Assembly (NCBI GenBank): GCA_018398765.1
Contig: JAHBMJ010003037.1
Location: forward strand, 1-12,500
Origin: Chromera velia
Taxonomy: Eukaryota; Sar; Chromeraceae
Length of the DNA: 12,500 bases
Direction of reading: 5' to 3'
Positions within the stretch are counted from its first letter, which is position 1, and each line of letters starts with the position of its first letter. A program made the position numbers and the translations under genes. Shown here piece after piece: positions 9,665 to 12,500 of the stretch. The notes beneath the pieces were generated by a model that worked only from the letters and a program-made list of their open reading frames with translations, did no database searches and was not told where the DNA came from.

Positions 9665-10364
9665 AAAAAAAAAAGAAGAAACATCAACACGCCGATTGAC
9701 CTCCAATTCCTTCCGGAGTTCCTCCTGATGTTTGTCCATCTTTCCTTCCCTACTTGAGTCTCTCTGTATGTCCGCGTCTCTGTGATCGGATTAACAGTAC
9801 CAAAAATGGACGGGTCCCCGATCTTTTTACTCACTTCCGATCTGCAGGCAGGCAGGCAGGCAGGCAGACAAATGCACGATCTTCTTGAGGTCCCATCCAG
9901 GTCTTCTGTATTTCCAGTTGTTCACTCGCAGGCAATCAAGCAATCAAGGAGTCAGACGGGAAGGGAAACAAAGAAACCAAGAAGAAGGAGTTGAGGAAGA
10001 GAGTTCCTCCTGACATGCAACAGAGTCAGCTTTCTACCCCGCTTCTTGTGACTCGATCGATCTGTCTCATGGTGAGTCTCTTTCTACCCTGTGGATCTCT
10101 CACTAACAACCTGACTGGCTAACTCACCAAGGCACCGGAAAAGCTTTCCTCTTTCCTTTCCTTAATCAGCCAGCACCAGATCGATCGACCTGCACAACCT
10201 GGTTCCAACTTCAGTCTTGTGTATGCAAGCTGCAAGGGAAGCAGATAGACAGATTGTGTTTCCATCCTTCGATCCACCTTCGATTTGTCTCGGAGGGAAA
10301 TGGAGGGAAGAGGGGGACCAGACAGCTCAAGGCATGTCCTCACAACGGCATTGGTCTTCCGCAT
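16..10364 (-). CDS. Spliced gene for a ~2416-residue low-complexity, multi-module protein (whole gene model)
   Basis: Eight minus-strand exons (10364-10128, 9905-9835, 9779-9701, 8771-8655, 8125-8063, 7528-7442, 7153-831, 289-16) join into one open frame of 7251 nt including the stop. Intron phases are 0, 2, 0, 0, 0, 0, 2, and every junction keeps the frame, which is the main support. Every intron ends in CAG. Layout in residues: helical N-terminal part (~100-218), Arg/Gly/Ser-rich disorder (~220-690), charged helix (~693-767), ten RDRRDRR repeats (768-963), a second Lys/Arg-rich part with KKKRHKKR (~1074), then four similar Trp-containing modules (~1258-1386, ~1613-1718, ~1930-2120, ~2252-2379) separated by acidic or Pro/Ser linkers. 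No signal peptide or membrane segment is evident. The basic clusters and Arg/Asp dipeptides suggest a nuclear RNA- or chromatin-associated protein, but this is inference. I recognise no named family. The N-terminal start and C-terminal end are the least certain parts. Confidence 0.7.
290..830 (-). other. Intron 7 (541 bp) with CA microsatellite
   Basis: Donor CGA/GTCAGTCAGTCA, acceptor TGTGCTCAG. The phase is 2 on both sides. The 3' half is an imperfect GT run in the transcript. Reading on without splicing reaches a stop at 752. Confidence 0.6.
295..489. repeat. Imperfect CA/GT microsatellite
   Basis: This is about 195 bp of CA dinucleotides interrupted by CG, TA, TTTA and single-base slips, with ACGTA islands near 420 and 445. 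It lies in the 3' part of intron 7, ending only a few bases from the acceptor of exon 8. Long Cys/Val- or His/Thr-rich open frames here are artefacts of the repeat. Confidence 0.97.
831..7153 (-). CDS. Exon 7, giant exon encoding disordered region, RDRRDRR repeats and modules I-IV (first half)
   Basis: This 6323-nt exon is open for 2107 codons, far longer than chance. It starts after GTTGCAG at 7154 and ends at a CGA/GTCAGT donor. The open frame extends upstream to a GTG at 7237, but that GTG is part of a donor-like GTGAGT in intron 6 and the intervening residues come from microsatellite DNA, so it is not the start. From N to C: Ser/Ala/Pro- and Gly/Arg-rich disorder (7153-5730), charged helix rich in Glu, Lys and Arg (5730-5507), ten tandem repeats (5506-4919), second basic helix region with KKKRHKKR (4588-4565), module I (~4035-3650), Glu- and Ala-rich linker, module II (~2970-2655), Pro/Ser repeats (2326-2490), module III (~2020-1448) with an internal acidic insert, Pro/Ser linker, and the first half of module IV (~1052-831). 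Without the last splice the protein would end at a stop at 752. No catalytic motif was recognised. Confidence 0.85.
2326..2490 (-). repeat. Coding Pro/Ser repeat: three 42-bp units plus 21-bp half units
   Basis: Three consecutive 42-bp units (2326-2367, 2368-2409, 2410-2451) encode variants of LQSPHSSMPGSS. A 21-bp half unit and a partial unit follow at 2452-2490. Both lengths are multiples of 3. This forms the linker between modules II and III and is likely disordered. Confidence 0.85.
4919..5506 (-). repeat. Coding tandem repeat: ten 57-60-bp units (RDRRDRR repeat)
   Basis: Ten head-to-tail units encode RDRRDRRPFSESPDAY followed by EEGQ or EGQ. Unit lengths are 19, 19, 20, 20, 20, 19, 20, 20, 20 and 19 residues. 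The two units on the N-terminal side (5506-5393) and the last unit have drifted, while the central ones are nearly identical at DNA level, indicating recent expansion or gene conversion. All length variants are multiples of 3, so the frame is kept. The repeats combine Arg/Asp dipeptides with Ser-Glu-Ser-Pro sites that could be phosphorylated. They resemble RD/RS-type sequences of nuclear proteins in composition only. Confidence 0.95.
7154..7441 (-). other. Intron 6 (288 bp), possible 24-bp cassette exon inside
   Basis: Donor ACC/GTCAGTCAGTCA, acceptor GTCGTTGCAG preceded by a GTCT run. An internal phase-0 segment at 7300-7277 has CTGCAG before it and a GTCAAT donor after it, and would add eight residues (DGLSSAFL) without breaking the frame. 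Confidence 0.55.
7442..7528 (-). CDS. Exon 6, helical exon
   Basis: This 87-nt phase-0 exon of 29 codons is bounded by TTTGTGCAG and an ACC/GTCAGT donor, the same junction triplet and donor as exon 4. The translation includes EEYRRQFFQCLRELADT, an amphipathic helix. It joins exon 7 in phase 0. The donor lies at the start of a GTCA tetranucleotide run. Confidence 0.65.
7529..8062 (-). other. Intron 5 (534 bp)
   Basis: Donor GCG/GTGAGT, acceptor TTTGTGCAG. It contains a GACA microsatellite (7618-7656) and no convincing further exon. Confidence 0.55.
7618..7656. repeat. GACA microsatellite
   Basis: Tetranucleotide CAGA/GACA units with one CACA slip, inside intron 5. Confidence 0.95.
8063..8125 (-). 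CDS. Exon 5, short helical exon
   Basis: This 63-nt phase-0 exon of 21 codons (TDVRRQALALASKGMELL, then SEA) sits between a TATGCAG acceptor and a GCG/GTGAGT donor. It is open and amphipathic, and it keeps the phase of both neighbours. It is too short to stand alone, so the splice-site quality and phase carry the call. Confidence 0.65.
8126..8654 (-). other. Intron 4 (529 bp)
   Basis: Donor ACC/GTCAGT, acceptor TATGCAG. A CT-rich tract (in the transcript) starts about 9 nt after the donor. The rest holds A-runs and TGCA/CATG-rich sequence, and no exon was recognised. Confidence 0.55.
8607..8645. repeat. GA microsatellite
   Basis: Near-pure AG dinucleotides with one extra A, directly downstream of the exon 4 donor in the transcript orientation (CU-rich RNA). 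Confidence 0.95.
8655..8771 (-). CDS. Exon 4, helical segment
   Basis: This 117-nt phase-0 exon of 39 codons is bounded by TTTCTGCAG and an ACC/GTCAGT donor. It contains KVSDLERRLFGSIFEGLD and then a charged stretch ending GLEEFEMT. The spacing of Leu, Ile and Phe fits amphipathic helices, and the composition is protein-like rather than repetitive. The acceptor is a CAG-AAG tandem, and the exon's first bases (AAGGTGAGT) themselves form a perfect donor sequence. Confidence 0.7.
9055..9132. repeat. Two-copy 39-bp direct tandem repeat
   Basis: Two essentially identical 39-bp copies (9055-9093, 9094-9132) begin TGCACCCACCCTCCCATCA, and a third copy's first four bases follow. The location is within intron 3. 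Confidence 0.95.
9316..9681. repeat. Long GAAA homopurine microsatellite with GAAC insert
   Basis: About 366 bp of GAAA units with scattered GGAA and extra-A slips. It is uninterrupted purine from 9316 to 9535, then seven GAAC units (9533-9560), then purine again to 9681. In the transcript it is a pyrimidine tract starting roughly 20 nt after the exon 3 donor. Lys/Glu- or Phe/Ser-rich open frames here are artefacts. Confidence 0.97.
9701..9779 (-). CDS. Exon 3, hydrophilic helix
   Basis: This 79-nt exon runs from a GATCACAG acceptor to a GAG/GTCAAT donor. It supplies one base to the shared Lys codon and then 26 codons. The end, MDKHQEELRKELE, is typical of a charged alpha-helix or coiled coil. 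The frame continues directly into exon 4. A second frame across this region is also open, but it runs into the GAAA microsatellite and joins no exon. Confidence 0.6.
9780..9834 (-). other. Intron 2 (55 bp)
   Basis: Short phase-2 intron between GAA/GTGAGT and GATCACAG. It has no long pyrimidine tract. Confidence 0.45.
9835..9905 (-). CDS. Exon 2, contains a coding GGCA microsatellite
   Basis: This 71-nt exon is flanked by ATACAG and a GTGAGT donor. It enters in phase 0 and leaves two bases, which exon 3 completes to a Lys codon. The translation starts KTWMGPQEDRAFV and then reads CLPACLPA from five TGCC units (GGCA on the plus strand). The same TGCC run plus CTGCAG also resembles a pyrimidine-rich acceptor at 9841. 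Using it would leave a 6-nt exon, which seems unlikely. The phase match on both sides supports the longer version. Confidence 0.5.
9847..9866. repeat. GGCA microsatellite within exon 2
   Basis: Five GGCA units. In the gene model they are coding (TGCC in the transcript), unlike the other microsatellites. Confidence 0.9.
9906..10127 (-). other. Intron 1 (222 bp)
   Basis: Donor TTG/GTGAGT, acceptor AAATACAG. A short open segment after 10091 on the minus strand could be a further exon, but no good donor closes it. Confidence 0.45.
10128..10364 (-). CDS. Exon 1 (candidate first coding exon)
   Basis: This is 79 codons from an ATG at 10364 to a GTGAGT donor at 10127. The codon directly before the ATG is an in-frame TGA, so this is the earliest possible Met in the frame unless an upstream exon splices inside it. 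The start context is weak (T at -3). A possible 48-nt phase-0 intron (10277-10230) lies within: its 3' end is a good pyrimidine tract plus TTGCAG, its 5' end (AAG/GTGGAT) is poor, and it contains no stop, so the protein reads through with or without it (2416 or 2400 residues). The product is mixed and unrecognised, with a CWLIKERKEESF stretch near its end. The exon could instead begin at 10229, fed by an unseen upstream exon. Confidence 0.45.
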
Positions 10365-10872
10365 TCACTGTTTTCATCAGTGAGCAACCTTAAGGCGAAC
10401 AGACAAGGACGGACATTCATGCGAAAAGGAAATTAAGTACAACCCGGATTGACTGCATTGCCCCGGCCCCCGAGGCACCACTCTTGCTGAGGAGAAATCC
10501 ACACAACCGAAAGAAACAAGCGCACAACTGTAGTGATGAAGCTGTGCCCCCACACTGATGAAAGGGCCGATGTACATACGGGACGATTCAGCAGAGAGAC
10601 TCGAATTCTACCTCCTGTCTCACCCAGCAGACTGACCCTTCCTGCCTGCCTCTTCCCTTTTGTGACGGAGACAGTCAGACAAGAAGGCTGTGGTGCCAGG
10701 GTGCTTCAGCAAGAAGGGCTAATTTTTTCCTGTATGAAAACTGTAAGCACCGTACCAGTTCCCCGCAGCCTCTGCTGACAGAAGACAATCAAATCATCCC
10801 ACCTCAGGCAGTCTCCTGTGCTGCAAAGACCGAGCTGGAAATCTTCAAAAAATAAGGGCGACGAAAATGTAA
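10365..10872. other. Presumed 5' region of the large gene
   Basis: No confident exon. A 33-bp minus-strand segment at 10486-10454 has a good acceptor (TCTCCTCAG) and a GTCAAT donor. If spliced to the acceptor at 10367 the coding frame would meet a TGA, so it could only be a 5' UTR exon or chance. No clear promoter element was seen. Confidence 0.3.
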
Positions 10873-11109
10873 GAAGCCTCAACCACTCTGGATGTATGTC
10901 ATTATCAGAGAGGCTCCGTGAGAGAGAACAAGACGTTCAAGGGTAGGAGGTTGTCGGAAGATGAAATTCAGAGGATGCTGGAGGATCGCCGATGGATCGC
11001 CGGGATCATCGCCCCCATATCGCCCCCGGAGTCCTTTTTGCATGGATGCATGTGTCAGTCTGACGCATGCAAGCAGGCGAAATCAGGCGAAGCTAGGGCC
11101 CTGAATTGA
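10873..11109 (+). CDS. Unassigned plus-strand open frame, possible exon or gene remnant
   Basis: The frame is open for 78 codons from after a TAA at 10870 to a TGA at 11107. It has no ATG before the charged core, so as a whole gene it would need a GTG start (10918) or an upstream exon. The core reads GRRLSEDEIQRMLEDRRW, which looks protein-like. SEDEIQRM resembles the start of the C-terminal helical region of Hsp70/DnaK proteins, but the match covers about ten residues and is not followed by family sequence. The downstream part (Cys/His/Ala) is not convincing. It could be a fragment, an exon of another gene, or chance. Confidence 0.2.
   Translation, partial: EASTTLDVCHYQRGSVRENKTFKGRRLSEDEIQRMLEDRRWIAGIIAPISPPESFLHGCMCQSDACKQAKSGEARALN
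11047..11071. repeat. Near-perfect palindrome, 12-bp arms and 1-bp centre
   Basis: TGCATGTGTCAG, a central T, then CTGACGCATGCA. The arms differ at one position, which would be a G-U pair in RNA. It could be a dimeric protein site or a small hairpin. Confidence 0.7.
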
Positions 11110-12212
11110 CGCACGCTATAGCTAGCTGCATGTTTGGTTCGGTTTGCGTTTTTTTGTCTTTATATGCTTTGAGGTTTGAAGCAGTTTGAAGTCGATCTTT
11201 CTTGGTATTTCAATTTGAGCTCGAAATTTGCCTTGCATGACAATGTATGTTGTAGCCTGTCATTTCTTTCGCAGTTGGAGGCAGTCTTTTCAGTCTTAAA
11301 TTTAACTTTTTCTTGTCGGCATCTAGCGTTTTTGATTTTTCTAGATTTCTCTTTCCTTCGTATTTCCGAGTCACCACTGGCAAGCCATTTTTACAATTCT
11401 TAAGCCTCTTTTTTATCTACCCCGGTCGTCGTTTTTGTCCTCCAACCGTCGGTCTTCTTTGGGAGTTGTGGCCATGGTTCGTTAACCTAGGTTGTGAACG
11501 CAGGCTTTGCCTTATAAATTTATGCTTCTAGAAATGGAACCCATGGCGTCACCCCTAGGACCGGGCGGTGAGCTCAATATCATCATGCGATATTTTGATT
11601 TGCCTTATCATATGCAGTATACAAAAAAATCGTATTTCACTTTTTTCTTTAAAAACTAGTTCTAAAACTTTACGCTAAGCTGCTGGGCATTACTGGGGGC
11701 AGTCTGCCACTAAGTCTGGGACGTATATGTCGATTAATGTTGAATTATTATTTAAATGAATGAATGAATGAATGAAGTTGGCTTTGCTAGAGTGGAGCCG
11801 TGCTCCCAGCAGCCCATGTTCATGCAAGAGATCGTCAATCACTCAACTCTAGAGATAAGGCTAAGCGCGAGATCCCCTGAAGTGCTCGCTTGGTGAGCTT
11901 ACGAGCAGCATGCGCGTTGGAGGTGGCAATAGAAGACTCGAACAGAAGAAGAAAAGGTCGCGTTCACACAGAAACAGGCGTGCACAGTGAGTAACAAAGA
12001 TCGCAAACGGCTCTGCATGCTTCATACGGATCGACGATGTTATGGTTGATGATTTTTTTTGTTTTCGACAAATGGTTACGAACTGTGAAACGTTGTTAAT
12101 CGATCTTTCAGTAGGCTGTAGACTAAGTCGTGTAATCACACTGCCAGCAGTGGCACGAGCCATCTGTGATGCTGACTATCACGCTGACACTTTGATCACT
12201 GATGACACATCT
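11110..12212. other. AT-richer stretch with no supported gene
   Basis: Base composition is visibly richer in A+T than the gene to the left, with T-runs on the plus strand. Short open frames exist on both strands. A 42-codon plus-strand frame from an ATG at 11535, with a TATA-like TTATAAATTTA about 12-22 bp before it, is noted but is not strong evidence of a gene. Confidence 0.4.
11755..11776. repeat. AATG microsatellite, five units
   Basis: Five consecutive AATG units in AT-rich intergenic sequence. Confidence 0.95.
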
Positions 12213-12500
12213 TTACTCCAACATTTTGGAAAATGATTTTTCAGCGGAGCAAGATAACTGTCTCTCGAAAAGTCTCCCTATGTCTCTTGAGCTTCGTTCA
12301 CATAAAAGCGCATTGCTGGTCTTCAGGCGAAGAGCTTGCATTGATGGGAGCCGGGGAGTTTCCGCGTGTTGCTGCTGCACGGTGATGTGAATGTACTGCC
12401 GAGGGCCCCAAGCCGAAGCTCGCTTGCGTTCCTCCTGAGTGCCGCTGAGGTGACTGGGGCGGGTGTCCTCCTGCCGCGTGCCTCCACCCCCCAGGAGGAA
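12213..12500 (-). CDS. Partial open frame at right edge, possible C-terminal end of a neighbouring gene
   Basis: The frame is open from the window edge for 95 codons to a TAA at 12213. The translation is hydrophilic and not repetitive, for example TQEERKRASAWGPRQYIHI and later SSRDIGRLFERQL, so it could be the last exon of a gene entering from the right on the same strand as the large gene. It would need to start outside the window. The plus strand is also open over the last ~155 bp, so the coding strand is not settled. I recognise no family. Confidence 0.3.
   Translation of the reverse strand, partial: FLLGGGGTRQEDTRPSHLSGTQEERKRASAWGPRQYIHITVQQQHAETPRLPSMQALRLKTSNALLCERSSRDIGRLFERQLSCSAEKSFSKMLE

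Larger units (their letters stand above)
8772..9700 (-). other. Intron 3 (929 bp), largest intron
   Basis: Donor GAG/GTCAAT, acceptor TTTCTGCAG. It carries the long GAAA tract next to the donor and a 39-bp tandem duplication. The remaining ~300 bp near the acceptor shows no exon that I can support. Confidence 0.55.

Noticed and set aside
8990-9834. Long open frames on both strands over the GAAA tract (Lys/Glu-rich, Phe/Ser-rich)
   Set aside because: They are a by-product of a stop-free tetranucleotide repeat, have no complex sequence inside, and conflict with the phase-consistent exon model.
10454-10486. Additional upstream coding exon
   Set aside because: The splice sites look acceptable, but joining it to the acceptor at 10367 reads into TGA, so it cannot be coding in this model.
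1-12500. tRNA, rRNA or transposable-element genes
   Set aside because: I scanned for T-loop GTTCGAATC-like motifs, conserved rRNA blocks, reverse transcriptase or transposase motifs, and terminal repeats, and found none. Diverged elements would be missed by eye.

Overview
The window looks like nuclear DNA of an intron-bearing eukaryote. It shows GT-AG introns with pyrimidine-rich 3' ends, many microsatellites (CA, GA, GACA, GGCA, GAAA, GAAC), and one very long, low-complexity, charged reading frame. No bacterial operon, Shine-Dalgarno pattern or compact gene packing is visible. The tetranucleotide microsatellites, G/C-rich exons and huge disordered protein remind me of chromerid or coccidian alveolates. 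That is a weak inference, and no gene here fixes the taxon.

Layout. Positions 16 to 10364 are best explained as one minus-strand gene of at least eight coding exons. I assembled it by matching splice sites and phase. The modelled exons are 10364-10128, 9905-9835, 9779-9701, 8771-8655, 8125-8063, 7528-7442, 7153-831 and 289-16. They join into one uninterrupted frame of 2416 codons plus stop. The gene is read right to left, so the protein N-terminus lies on the right. The first exons encode a hydrophilic, probably helical region. The giant exon 7 (6.3 kb) encodes an Arg/Gly/Ser/Asp-rich region, a charged coiled-coil-like segment, ten tandem ~20-residue RDRRDRR repeats, a second basic segment with a nuclear-localisation-like cluster, and then Trp-containing blocks separated by acidic or Pro/Ser-rich linkers. 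By eye these blocks are four diverged copies of one module. The fourth copy is interrupted by intron 7, which carries a CA microsatellite. I recognise no named domain and give no gene symbol.

The introns (55 to 929 bp) hold most of the microsatellites. Four of the seven 5' splice sites start with GTC rather than GTA or GTG. Those four are followed by pyrimidine-rich RNA, while the three GTGAGT sites are not.

The right 2.1 kb (about 10365-12500) is outside the gene model and poorer in G+C for much of its length. It holds an unassigned plus-strand open frame (10873-11109), a 25-bp near-perfect palindrome, a short AATG repeat and, at the edge, an open minus-strand frame (12213-12500) that may be the end of a neighbouring gene. 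No rRNA, tRNA, CRISPR array or intact mobile element was seen.
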